Shown: positions 9,998 to 20,499, counted from the first letter of the stretch. The stretch: 38,161 bases of DNA from Deinococcus sp. (GCF_018260555.1 NZ_JAGLBB010000026.1:1-38161), one strand, 5' to 3'. Program-made: numbers and translations. The notes: generated by a model not told the origin, from the sequence alone.

Positions 9998-10192
9998 TCA
10001 GTGTACACATGCACCTGCGTCAGACCCGCTCAGCGCCACCCGCAGGCCCCCCAGTCCCTCATGAAACGCGAGGTTCCCGGCGTTCCCTGCGTCCAGCCCG
10101 CCGATCAGCGAATGCAACCCCCGCACACCCGTCCGTGCCGACTTTCCCTCCGATTCCGGCACGGACAGCACGACCACTGAAGGGCCCCCCAC
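9998..10192 (-). pseudogene. C-terminal remnant of a GNAT acetyltransferase
   Basis: On the minus strand a 64-codon open stretch reads HSLIGGLDAGNAGNLAFHEGLG (split here as HSLIGGLDAGN and AGNLAFHEGLG), which matches the end of phosphinothricin-acetyltransferase-type GNATs, where (M/L)IAxIDxxNxxSIxLHExLGF is diagnostic. HEGLG is at 10063-10049. The acetyl-CoA-binding loop and the N-terminal two thirds are missing, and the conserved Phe after HEGLG is lost. It is best read as a decayed gene end. Confidence 0.5.
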
Positions 10193-10208
10193 CTTGCGGG
10201 CGGGGGGC
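10184..10208 (-). terminator. Probable terminator after typA
   Basis: GCCCCCC (10184-10190) and GGGGGGC (10202-10208) form a perfect 7-bp stem with an 11-nt loop, 31 nt past the typA stop on the minus strand. There is no strong U tract. Confidence 0.45.
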
Positions 10209-10238
10209 AGGCAGACCAGTGACCTGTCGGGACCAGTC

Positions 10239-12020
<1,782 letters not shown>

Positions 12021-12120
12021 AACTGTCCGTCCTTTTTCCGCCCGGCCACGTCCGGCCTGTACGGGCCTGGGCGCGAGGGGCGGCAGTGTCCCTGCATCTT
12101 GCTGCATGAACTGTGGTGCA

Positions 12121-12173
12121 TAAAACGCCCGCCGCACTGTCGCCGTGGGCGGGACACCCAAAACAGGATTTTA
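12121..12173 (-). promoter_or_regulatory. typA promoter and attenuator-like leader hairpin
   Basis: On the minus strand a -10-like TAAAAT lies at 12173 to 12168 with no convincing -35. Downstream in the presumed leader, CCCGCC (12153-12148) and GGCGGG (12133-12128) form a 6-bp GC stem followed by CGTTTTA. This looks like an intrinsic terminator placed about 100 nt before the start codon, as in attenuation. The evidence is sequence shape only. Confidence 0.35.
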
Positions 12174-12205
12174 CCATACCCGCAGGGTGTGTCTCTCATG
12201 TCAGC

Positions 12206-12228
12206 CCGGCCCCGGGGCGGCGGGCCGG
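12206..12228 (-). terminator. Hairpin after the interrupted GNAT gene
   Basis: CCGGCCC (12206-12212) and GGGCCGG (12222-12228) form a 7-bp perfect stem with a 9-nt loop, 15 nt past the end of the GNAT frame. No U tract follows. Confidence 0.35.
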
Positions 12229-12242
12229 ATGGAGAGCGGCCC

Positions 12243-13286
12243 TCAGGGCAGCGGCGCCCACCACCAGCCGCCCACGTCCTGCCGTCCGGCGTGGGTGGCT
12301 GCCCTCAGGGCGCCCCGGTTGCGGCCGTGAATGGTGCCGCTCAGAACCTGCGCAGGGTCGGGCAGGGAGCGGGCGAGCAGGGTGCTCAGGGCGGCGCCCA
12401 GGCCCTGCCCGCGTGCGTGCGGGGCGAGTAGGAGTTCCTGCACGACCTGAGCGTCCAGGCCCAGCTGCGGGTGGGCCAGGGTACCGGCGTACCCGGCCCA
12501 CGCGCCGCGCCAGTGGACGCCGAACATGGTGCCGGCCTCGATGGTGTCCAGCAGATCCTCCACGCTGAGCAGGCGGGCCTGTTAGGCGTGGTGGGGGTGG
12601 TCGGCGTCCACGGCGTCGTACGCGGCCTGCGCGTCGGCGTAGTGTTCGGTGTTCGTGGTGGGGATCAGGGTCAATCCGTCGGGGACCGGGTGACCGCGCA
12701 GGGTATGGATGGGCGCAGCCAGCACGCGCAAGTCCGGTTCGAGGGCCGTCCAGTCGGTCGTGGGGGCGGCGCTCCAGAAGCGCAGGCGCGGGGGGTGAAA
12801 CGCGGCGTACACGCGGGCCGCGTCCGCCAGCGCCGGAAGGTCGGCGTGGGTGACGGGGCGGCTGGTCACACTGACGTCCACGAAGGGTTTCGTGACCTCC
12901 ATCCTCTCGAAGCGGATGCTGAGCATGGCGTTCAGGTCGGTGCTCACCCGCACCCAGCGGTTCAGGTACGCGGGGGCCTCGGGTCCGGCGTTCAGGAAGG
13001 CGGCGCGCCGCGCGGCGAGGTCCAGGTCGGTGGCGAGTTGCAGGTCGAATTCGTGCTCCTCGGTCAGGTTCCGCAGGCGGGCATCGCGGTCCAGCCAGGC
13101 GTGCGTGGCGGGGTGCTGCGCGGCGAGGGTGAAGGCAGCGAGGTCGCCTGCACTGGGCAGGCCAAGTGCACTGGGCAGGCCAAGTGCACTGGGCAGGTCG
13201 GGGGTACTGGGCAGGTCGGGGGTACTGGGCAGGTCGGGGGTACTGGGCAGGTCGGGGGTACTGGGCCGAGAGTCGTTGGTCGTCAC
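12243..13286 (-). pseudogene. GNAT-type acetyltransferase interrupted by one in-frame stop
   Basis: Reading the minus strand from a GTG at 13286, the frame runs to a TAA at 12584-12582. It then continues in the same frame to 12243 with QARLLSVEDLLDTIEAG and a GNAT acetyl-CoA-binding block: LLLAPHARGQGLGAALSTLLARSL is the classical Q/RxxGxG/A loop. The two parts make one protein of about 347 codons with a single nonsense codon. It could be a true null allele, a sequencing error, or two products, the second starting at the GTG at 12563. The substrate is unknown. Upstream TACCGT (13300 to 13295) sits 8 nt before the GTG, as in leaderless genes. The N-terminus is made of 18-bp tandem repeats. Confidence 0.7.
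13151..13266. repeat. 18-bp tandem repeat in the GNAT 5' coding region
   Basis: Six full 18-bp units plus a partial seventh run head to tail: 13151-13168, 13169-13186, 13187-13204, 13205-13222, 13223-13240, 13241-13258 and 13259-13266. Two variants occur, with cores GGGCAGGCCAAG and GGGCAGGTCGGG. On the minus strand they encode the hexapeptides STPDLP (four times) and SALGLP (twice). Because 18 is divisible by three, gain or loss of units would not shift the frame. Confidence 0.9.
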
Positions 13287-13345
13287 TACCAGACACGGTA
13301 ACACTGGGCGCCGCGCCCCTGCGCGTGTGCCGGGCGGGTGCCTGC

Positions 13346-13351
13346 TATCAT
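13346..13351 (+). promoter_or_regulatory. -10 element of the acyl-CoA mutase gene
   Basis: TATCAT lies 58 nt before the ATG at 13410, and GGAGG stands at 13398-13402. This gene therefore has a normal leader with a ribosome-binding site, unlike many neighbours. No strong -35 is visible. Confidence 0.4.
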
Positions 13352-13409
13352 GGGCCCACCCTAACGAGCGTTTGTTCCGGCCCTTCCCCCGCCCCCCGGA
13401 GGTCCCCCC

Positions 13410-15056
<1,647 letters not shown>

Positions 15057-15087
15057 GGCGCACGCAGGACCCCCAAACCCTCAGGCG

Positions 15088-15115
15088 AGCCCACGCGAGA
15101 TCACTCCCGTGGGCT
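15088..15115 (+). terminator. Probable terminator after the acyl-CoA mutase gene
   Basis: AGCCCACG (15088-15095) and CGTGGGCT (15108-15115) form a perfect 8-bp stem with a 12-nt loop, followed by TCACTTTC. It begins 32 nt after the stop. Confidence 0.6.
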
Positions 15116-15179
15116 TCACTTTCAAGCCCGGCCCGCTTGTCTACGCCGCCCGGATGGAGTGGCTCTGCCGGCCCTGTAC

Positions 15180-15254
15180 TCCGGGTTCCGGACGTGGAGT
15201 TGGCAACTCGGTGCCCTTCCGAGTTGTCAACGAAACAAACGGCAATCCGTATCA
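15180..15254 (+). repeat. Palindromic element, type A tail fragment, ending in the stop codon of the 15252-17030 gene
   Basis: Only the tail module is present: the hairpin GTTGGCAACTCGG (15199-15211) / CCGAGTTGTCAAC (15219-15231), AACGAAACAAACGG, and the terminal repeat ending CCGTA at 15251. The flanking TCA (15252-15254), read on the minus strand as TGA, is the stop codon of the neighbouring gene. The head is missing. Confidence 0.8.
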
Positions 15255-17030
15255 GTCGTTCAGCGGGAACACTGTGACGCTCTCCAGGCGGTCGAGGCGG
15301 CCTGCGCCGAGCGTGACGGCGCGGCCATCCGCAGCCCAGGTGATGAAGCTGGGCGGGTCGGCCAGAGCGGGCGTGCGGGCGTCCACGCGGCCGGAGGCCA
15401 CGTTCACGAGGTCCACGCGCCAGCCACGTTCATTCCAGGTGGGTACGGCCAGCAGCGTGCTGTCCGGGCTGAAGCGGGCGGGGCTGAGGGTCTGGGCGGG
15501 CGGGGCCGCGCTGAGAGTGGCATACGGGACGCGGTTGCCCGGCTGGTACAGGTCGGTGGTGCCGTCGGGAGCAGTGACGGCCAGGACACCTTTGCCGCTG
15601 ATCTGCAAGTCGGCGGCTCGGCGCCCGGGTGCCAGGGGGAGGGGGAATCGTTTGCCGCTGGCGAGCACAGCCACGAATCCGTCGCCCTTGGCCGGCAGAA
15701 TAAAAGCGCGGCTGAAGTCGGGTGCCAGCGTGACGTGCGCCCCGCCGAGCTGGCCGGGCACGTTGAGCGTGGCGGTGACCTTCCCGGTCTTCTGCGAGAC
15801 GACGCTGAGGCGGTCGTCGTTCCAGGTGGCGGCCGCATTCCCCCAGTGGTTCACGCTCAGGTGCGTGGCCGTGCCGACCGGGGCGACAGTGCGGACCTTC
15901 CCCGCGTCAAGCTGGGCGAGGCTCAGGCCGCCGGTGCCGTCCGCCGCGAGGAGCCACGTGGCCCGGTTCATGGTCTGCACGGCCCAGACCTGCCGCGCGG
16001 CGACCCGACCGTCCACACTGAGGGTGCCGCCCAGTAAGGCGACCGGGCGGCCGGTGGCGGGATCGGTCCCGCCGCCCGTCGCGCGGGCCGGCAGGTCAAT
16101 GCGGCGCGTGACGGGCTGCTCGGCCGTGCCGAGGCTCAGGCCACCCGCCGTGAGGCTGAGAATCTGGTTGTCAGCGGTGACCTGCGTGGGCTGGACCGCG
16201 CCGCCGGGGACGGTCAGGCTCTTCTCGCGGCGGCCCGTGAGCAGGTCGCGGCGTTGCAGTTCGCCCGCACCGGGTTCCCCCTTGAGGGTCAGAACCGTGC
16301 CGTCGCGAAGGGGCAGGCCCGCGACCGGCGCGGCATCCCGCTCGACGACCGTGCTGGGGTAATTGCTGCGCAGGGCGACGAGTTGACGCCCGACCTGCAC
16401 GGCGGCGCTACGGCCGTCGGCGCTGAACCCCACGGCGCCGACGGCGCAGGGCTCGTCGCAGTTGTAGCCGGACACGGGAGCGGCGGTGCGCGCGTCGATC
16501 AGTTGCACGCGGCGGCCCGTGCCCACGACGGCGTACGTGCCGTCCGGCGAGGTGTTCAGGTAGGTGACCCCCTGGGAATTCAGGGGGCGGCGCGTGCCGC
16601 CGCCGAGGTCAAGGGACTCGGTGCCGCCCGCGCTGCCGATCAGGAGGCTGCGGCCGCCGCTGAATCCCGCGCCAGTCAGGTTCGGCACGCTGAACTGCCC
16701 GGCGCGTTGCCCGTCCGCGAGTCGCCACACATTGACCGCACCTGCCCCCTGGGCGCCCGCCAGTGTCGTCGTGAGGGCCAGCGTCCCGTCTGGACTGACG
16801 CTCAGGCCAGCGCAGTCCGCGCCGGTCGGGATGCTGCGCTCAAGGGCACCGGCGGCACTCAGGACCGCCAGGCGGGCGCCCAGGCAGACTGCCACACCGC
16901 CGGGCAGCAGGCGCGCGCCTGTCAAGGTGACTGGACCGCTCAGCGTCAAACCCTCTGGGGAGCCCAGGGTCAGCGCGGACGCAGAGGCGGCCAGCAGGAC
17001 GGACAGCGCAGTGGCGGGGCGGAAGTTCAC
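15252..17030 (-). CDS. Exported beta-propeller-like protein of unknown function
   Basis: The 592-aa product begins with a signal peptide (VNFRPATALSVLLAASASA, cleavage near residue 19). The rest consists of WD40/YVTN-like repeats: short beta strands with recurring SPDGTLAL, SPDGTYAVVGTG, FSADGRSAAV and FSPDSTLLAVPTW, one every 40-50 residues, which suggests a beta-propeller in the periplasm or cell wall. No catalytic motif is seen; it may bind a ligand or partner protein. The start is the GTG at 17030, where the signal peptide begins; TAGACT (17043 to 17038) sits 7 nt upstream without a ribosome-binding site, so it is probably leaderless. The frame is open further upstream through a repeat element but that part is not protein-like. 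Its stop codon lies in the target site of a repeat element. Confidence 0.8.
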   Translation of the reverse strand: MNFRPATALSVLLAASASALTLGSPEGLTLSGPVTLTGARLLPGGVAVCLGARLAVLSAAGALERSIPTGADCAGLSVSPDGTLALTTTLAGAQGAGAVNVWRLADGQRAGQFSVPNLTGAGFSGGRSLLIGSAGGTESLDLGGGTRRPLNSQGVTYLNTSPDGTYAVVGTGRRVQLIDARTAAPVSGYNCDEPCAVGAVGFSADGRSAAVQVGRQLVALRSNYPSTVVERDAAPVAGLPLRDGTVLTLKGEPGAGELQRRDLLTGRREKSLTVPGGAVQPTQVTADNQILSLTAGGLSLGTAEQPVTRRIDLPARATGGGTDPATGRPVALLGGTLSVDGRVAARQVWAVQTMNRATWLLAADGTGGLSLAQLDAGKVRTVAPVGTATHLSVNHWGNAAATWNDDRLSVVSQKTGKVTATLNVPGQLGGAHVTLAPDFSRAFILPAKGDGFVAVLASGKRFPLPLAPGRRAADLQISGKGVLAVTAPDGTTDLYQPGNRVPYATLSAAPPAQTLSPARFSPDSTLLAVPTWNERGWRVDLVNVASGRVDARTPALADPPSFITWAADGRAVTLGAGRLDRLESVTVFPLND

Positions 17031-17089
17031 GCTGCGAAGTCTAGAGCATGGACCCCACAGACGCGCCCCGCGCGGTACCCCGTGTGGGC

Positions 17090-17125
17090 TCATGCGGATT
17101 CCGCTCCACCCCGCGAAGGGGCGCA
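17090..17125 (-). repeat. Palindromic element, deleted type B fragment
   Basis: TCA followed by TGCGGATTCCGCTCCA and then CCGCGAAGGGGCG corresponds to the two ends of the type B tail seen at 20362-20420, with the middle deleted. It is directly followed by the complete type A copy at 17131. Confidence 0.6.
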
Positions 17126-17127
17126 TG

Positions 17128-17267
17128 TTATACGGACTCCGATTGAATGGGCTGCAAAGACCATTCAATCCGAGCGGAGCGAGTAGGAGAAAAGCGGGTT
17201 CCGGACGTGGAGTTGGCAACCCCGTGCCCTCCCGGGTTGTCAACGAAACAAACGGCAGTCCGTATTA
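17128..17267 (+). repeat. Complete palindromic transposable element, type A
   Basis: The 134-bp core (17131-17264) has terminal inverted repeats TACGGACT...AGTCCGTA and is flanked by TTA direct repeats (17128-17130, 17265-17267). Inside are hairpin I, GATTGAATGG (17141-17150) / CCATTCAATC (17161-17170), the conserved linker CCGAGCGGAGCGAG, and hairpin II, GTTGGCAACCC (17212-17222) / GGGTTGTCAAC (17234-17244). No ORF is encoded. It lies between the convergently placed glgC 3' end and the promoter of the exported protein gene. Confidence 0.85.
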
Positions 17268-17290
17268 TCCCTACTCGCCTGCGCTCCGAT

Positions 17291-18532
17291 TTAGAAGGTG
17301 TACCCCTTGGGGACCACGACCACGCCGGAATCTGTGACGACGAACCCGCGCGCGCGGTCCTCTTCGAGATCCAGGCCGATTTTTGTGCCGGGCGGAATGG
17401 TGACGTTCTTGTCCACGATGCAGCGGCGCAGGTGTGCGTGGCGTCCGACCTCGACGTCCTCGAACAGCACGCTGCTCTCGACCAGGGAGTACGAGTGCGT
17501 GCGGACGTTGCGCGCCAGGATGGAATCGCGGACGGTACCGCCGCTGATGATCGCGCCCCCGGCCATGATGGTGTTGAACGCCTGCCCCTTGCGGCCGTCG
17601 CTTTCATGCACGAACTTGGCGGGCGGGGAGAATTCGCTGCTGGTGCGCAGGGTCCATTCCGGGTTGTAGATGTCGAATTCCGGGTTGATGCTCACGAGGT
17701 CCATGTTCGCCTCGTAGTAGGCGTCCAGGGTGCCCACGTCGCGCCAGTAGGTGTTCGGTCCGGCCTGACCGGGGATGGGGTTGCGGTGGAAATCGTATGC
17801 CATGACGTTGTAGCCGTCGTTCAGGGCGCGCGGGATCACGTCGCCGCCGAAATCAAAGCCGCTCTCGCCGCCGCCCATGTTCGTTTCGAGCAGTTCTTCC
17901 AGCGCGCGGCGCGAGAAGATGTAGTTGCCCATGCTGGTGAGGCTGGTGCCGGGCTGGCCAGGGATGCTGGGCGGGTCCTTGGGTTTCTCCAGGAAGTCCG
18001 TGACGCGCCAGTTCGGGTCGATGTGCATGATGCCGAACTGGTGGGCCTGCTCCTGCGGCATGGGGTAGGCGGCGATGGTGACGTCCGCGCGGGTTTCGAT
18101 GTGCTGCTGGAGCATGTGCTCGACGTTCATCTTGTAGATGTGATCGCCGCTGAAGATCGCGACGTAGTCGGCTTCGTAATTGTCGATCAGGTGCATGTTC
18201 TGGTACACGGCGTCGGCGGTCCCGCGGTACCACACTGGCCCGAGTTCCTCGATGCGGTACATCTGGGCGGGCACCAGGGTAATGAAGTAGTCACTGAGGA
18301 AGGTCCCGAAGCGCCAGCCGCGCTGAATGTGTTCGGTGAGGCTCTGCGCCTTGTACTGCGTGAGGACGTACACGGAGAACACGCCCGAATTGATGAAGTT
18401 ATTGATGGCAAAATCGATGATGCGGTACTTGCTGCCGAACGGAACGGCGGGCTTGCTGCGCTTCTGGGTCAGCGGAGCGAGTCGGGAACCTTGCCCGCCC
18501 GCGAGAATCATGCCGAGAACACGTGGTTTCAT
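17291..18532 (-). CDS. glgC: Glucose-1-phosphate adenylyltransferase (ADP-glucose pyrophosphorylase)
   Basis: The 413-aa enzyme makes ADP-glucose from glucose 1-phosphate and ATP, the committed step of bacterial glycogen synthesis. The nucleotide-binding motif is MILAGGQGSRLAPLT (8-22), followed by RSKPAVPFGSKYRIIDF, the GTADAVYQN substrate motif, IFSGDHIYKM, and a C-terminal left-handed beta-helix (GAIISGGTVRDSILARNV). The length is normal. The ATG at 18532 has GGAGGGGG about 8 nt upstream. No other glycogen gene is nearby. The stop TAA at 17291-17293 directly precedes a short copy of the repeat-element linker and the type A copy. Confidence 0.96.
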   Translation of the reverse strand: MKPRVLGMILAGGQGSRLAPLTQKRSKPAVPFGSKYRIIDFAINNFINSGVFSVYVLTQYKAQSLTEHIQRGWRFGTFLSDYFITLVPAQMYRIEELGPVWYRGTADAVYQNMHLIDNYEADYVAIFSGDHIYKMNVEHMLQQHIETRADVTIAAYPMPQEQAHQFGIMHIDPNWRVTDFLEKPKDPPSIPGQPGTSLTSMGNYIFSRRALEELLETNMGGGESGFDFGGDVIPRALNDGYNVMAYDFHRNPIPGQAGPNTYWRDVGTLDAYYEANMDLVSINPEFDIYNPEWTLRTSSEFSPPAKFVHESDGRKGQAFNTIMAGGAIISGGTVRDSILARNVRTHSYSLVESSVLFEDVEVGRHAHLRRCIVDKNVTIPPGTKIGLDLEEDRARGFVVTDSGVVVVPKGYTF

Positions 18533-18641
18533 GCGATACCCCCTCCAGGGAACTGGTGGCCGAACAGGTGAACACGTCGTGCGCGGCGCAGAGGCGACTT
18601 TCCGGCCAATAGAACGCGCCGGAACCGCGTGCCAGGCCACT

Positions 18642-18674
18642 ACTGTACCGCCTGGGCAGGCGGCGGCGTGTCAA
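18642..18674 (-). promoter_or_regulatory. Possible glgC promoter
   Basis: On the minus strand TTGACA (18674 to 18669) is a consensus -35, and TACAGT (18647 to 18642) a possible -10, but the 21-bp spacer is too long for a standard promoter. Confidence 0.3.
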
Positions 18675-18728
18675 CCGACCACCCAGCAGCGTACGCGCGA
18701 AGCAGTGGCCGCCCGCACCGGGCCGAGG

Positions 18729-18867
18729 TCCATTCGCACCGATCGACTCGAAAAAACCAGTCGATCCGAGCGGACGCGAGTGTCAGAAAAGAGAAGTGCG
18801 GGGATCGAGTTGGTCACCCGGCGCCGTCCCGGGGAATGAAGAAAACAGTCGAAATCCGGCGGGACCC
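18729..18867 (+). repeat. Palindromic element, degenerate type A copy
   Basis: Within the 347-bp gap between glgC and miaA, hairpin I is GATCGACT (18741-18748) / AGTCGATC (18759-18766), then CCGAGCGGACGCGAG as in other copies, and a tail with GAGTTGGTCACCCGG...CCGGGG. The ends have decayed (AATCCGGCGGGAC). Hairpin I differs from other copies at paired positions only. Confidence 0.65.
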
Positions 18868-18879
18868 GCAGTCCCCACC

Positions 18880-19779
18880 CTAGTCGGCCAGCTGGTCCCT
18901 GAGGTGCCGCGCCGCTTCATCCGGGCTTAACGCGGGTGCGCCCAGCTGCGTGCGCATGAACGTCAGTTGCCGTTTCGCGTACTGCCGGGTGGCCAGGGCC
19001 ACCTGATTGGCGGCGTCATCAACGCTCAGGTGGCCGCGCGCGACGGCCAGGGCTTCCCGGTACCCGAGGGCCTGCCACACGGTCGGGCGCGGCGTCTCAT
19101 CAGGGCTGATCTGCGCGGCCAGCCACGCGGCCTCGTGTGCCCAGCCCTGCGCGAACATGCCCTGCACGCGCGCGCGCATTCGCGCTTCCAGTTCTTCGGG
19201 CGGGCGCGTGAAGGCCGTCACCTGGTACTGGAAACGCGGGGCACGCCGCCCGAACTCACTGGGGAAACGGCCGGTCAGGTGGTGAATTTCCAGGGCGCGC
19301 ACCACCCGGCGCGGATTGCGTTCCATGCGGGCCGCCTCGGCCGGATTCAGGGCGTGCATATCGGCCAGAAGCGCGTCTAGACCCCGTGCGGCCAGCACGG
19401 CCTCCACCTGCTCACGCACGAGCGGATCGCCGGGCGGCGTGAGCGGCACCCCGCGCGTGAGGCCCGCAAGATAAAAGCCGGTGCCTCCCACCACCAGCGG
19501 CGTCCGCCCTCGCGCCAGAACCCCGGAGATGGCGTCCTCGGCCAGCGTCACGAACTGCGCCACGTCGAACGCGCCGGTCACGTCCACCACGTCCAGCAGG
19601 TGGTGCGGGACCGCGTTTCGCTCGGCCAGGGACGGTTTTGCCGTGCCGATGTCCAGCCCCCGGTACACCGTGAACGCGTCGGCCGAGATGATCTCGAGCG
19701 GAAATTCCAGCGCCAGGGCCAGCGCCAGCGCTGATTTCCCGCTGGCCGTGGGGGCCGTCAGTACCGGAACGATAGGCAC
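18880..19779 (-). CDS. miaA: tRNA dimethylallyltransferase
   Basis: The 299-aa enzyme adds a dimethylallyl group to A37 of tRNAs that read codons starting with U. The P-loop is APTASGKSAL (G14-K15-S16), followed by ISADAFTVYRGLDIGTAKPS, HHLLDVV, LVVGGTGFYLAGLTRGV, and the C-terminal QVALATRQYAKRQLTFMR. In most MiaA the block reads DSxxVY; here it is DAFTVY, a mild variation. I chose the GTG at 19779: TAGCAT (19792 to 19787) lies 7 nt before it as in the leaderless genes nearby. The in-frame TTG at 19806 would add nine residues and has no ribosome-binding site. Confidence 0.94.
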   Translation of the reverse strand: MPIVPVLTAPTASGKSALALALALEFPLEIISADAFTVYRGLDIGTAKPSLAERNAVPHHLLDVVDVTGAFDVAQFVTLAEDAISGVLARGRTPLVVGGTGFYLAGLTRGVPLTPPGDPLVREQVEAVLAARGLDALLADMHALNPAEAARMERNPRRVVRALEIHHLTGRFPSEFGRRAPRFQYQVTAFTRPPEELEARMRARVQGMFAQGWAHEAAWLAAQISPDETPRPTVWQALGYREALAVARGHLSVDDAANQVALATRQYAKRQLTFMRTQLGAPALSPDEAARHLRDQLAD

Positions 19780-19818
19780 GACCGGGATGCTACCAGACCC
19801 GCCCAACGCGCTGACCTG

Positions 19819-19913
19819 GAACGGACGGCGGTTGATTCGATACCGTCATGAATCGATCCGAGCGCATGCGGGTCTCAACATTACAGGGCCCTTGGCGAGC
19901 GCAATCCGTATGA
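19819..19913 (+). repeat. Palindromic element, shortened copy between miaA and hsp20
   Basis: The left end is worn (GAACGGACGGCG). Hairpin I is TTGATTC / GAATCGA, and the linker CCGAGCGCATGCG is recognisable. The tail is mostly lost, but the right end GCAATCCGTA and the TNA triplet TGA (19911-19913) are intact. It separates two divergent leaderless genes. Confidence 0.65.
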
Positions 19914-19959
19914 CGTGACCGCGCCCACCACCCGCGCAGGCGGATGCTACCGTAAGGGT

Positions 19960-20361
19960 ATGAACGAGCCCGTGCTGGCGCGACTGCAACACCTCATGAC
20001 CCTGCGCGAAGAGGTCGAAACCCTCACCGGAACCGGCCCCTGGAACCCCGGCGCCGACTGGGCCGACGCCGACAGTCACCTGCTCCTGTACCTCGACGTG
20101 CCCGGCGTGAAGCCCGACACCCTGGAACTCCTCGAGGAAGGAGGCAGCGTCACCATCGCCGGACAGCGCGACGAGACGCCCCGCCTGCTGCGCGGCGAAC
20201 GCCCCGCCGGACTGTTTCGCCGCACCTTGACCTTCCCGGAAGACGTCCTCCCGCAGACCGGGCAGGCCAGCCTCGCGGGCGGCGTGCTGTGCGTCCGCTT
20301 CGAGAAACGCCACCCCACCATCAACGTGCAGTCCACGGACGCCCCCGCCGACCACGACTGA
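19960..20361 (+). CDS. Small heat shock protein, Hsp20 family
   Basis: The 133-aa chaperone holds unfolding proteins in the cytosol. The alpha-crystallin domain covers about residues 28-118, from DADSHLLLYLDVPGVKPDTLEL through SVTIAGQRDE and FRRTLTFPEDV to ASLAGGVLCVRFEKR. A C-terminal INV fits the I/V-x-I/V motif used in oligomer assembly. The N-terminal arm is short. The ATG at 19960 follows TACCGT (19948-19953) by 6 nt, so it is probably leaderless. Its stop codon TGA is also the target triplet of the type B element that follows directly. Confidence 0.92.
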   Translation: MNEPVLARLQHLMTLREEVETLTGTGPWNPGADWADADSHLLLYLDVPGVKPDTLELLEEGGSVTIAGQRDETPRLLRGERPAGLFRRTLTFPEDVLPQTGQASLAGGVLCVRFEKRHPTINVQSTDAPADHD

Positions 20362-20499
20362 TGCGGACTGCCGCTCCATTCCACCACAGACGGGAAGACA
20401 CCGCCTGCGGCTCCATACCGCGAAGGGGCGTAGGCTGTTCTTATTCACGTCCGCTCGCGTTGATTCAGAACTGTAGTGAATCAATCGGAATCCGTATGA
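20359..20499 (-). repeat. Complete palindromic transposable element, type B, inserted in the hsp20 stop codon
   Basis: The 135-bp core (20362-20496) has ends TGCGGACTGCCG and CGGAATCCGTA and is flanked by TGA direct repeats (20359-20361, 20497-20499). The head, read on the minus strand, lies at the right: hairpin I is TTGATTC (20460-20466) / GAATCAA (20478-20484). The tail is type B, with CGCCCCTTCGCGG and GCCGCAGGC on the minus strand. The left TGA is the hsp20 stop codon. Confidence 0.85.

Noticed and set aside
13151..13266. CRISPR array
   Set aside because: The 18-bp units are strictly head to tail without spacers and encode a peptide repeat in frame.
17128..17267. The palindromic elements as ordinary intrinsic terminators
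   Set aside because: Some copies lie upstream of genes or between divergent promoters, all share ends and target duplications, and no U tract follows the hairpins.
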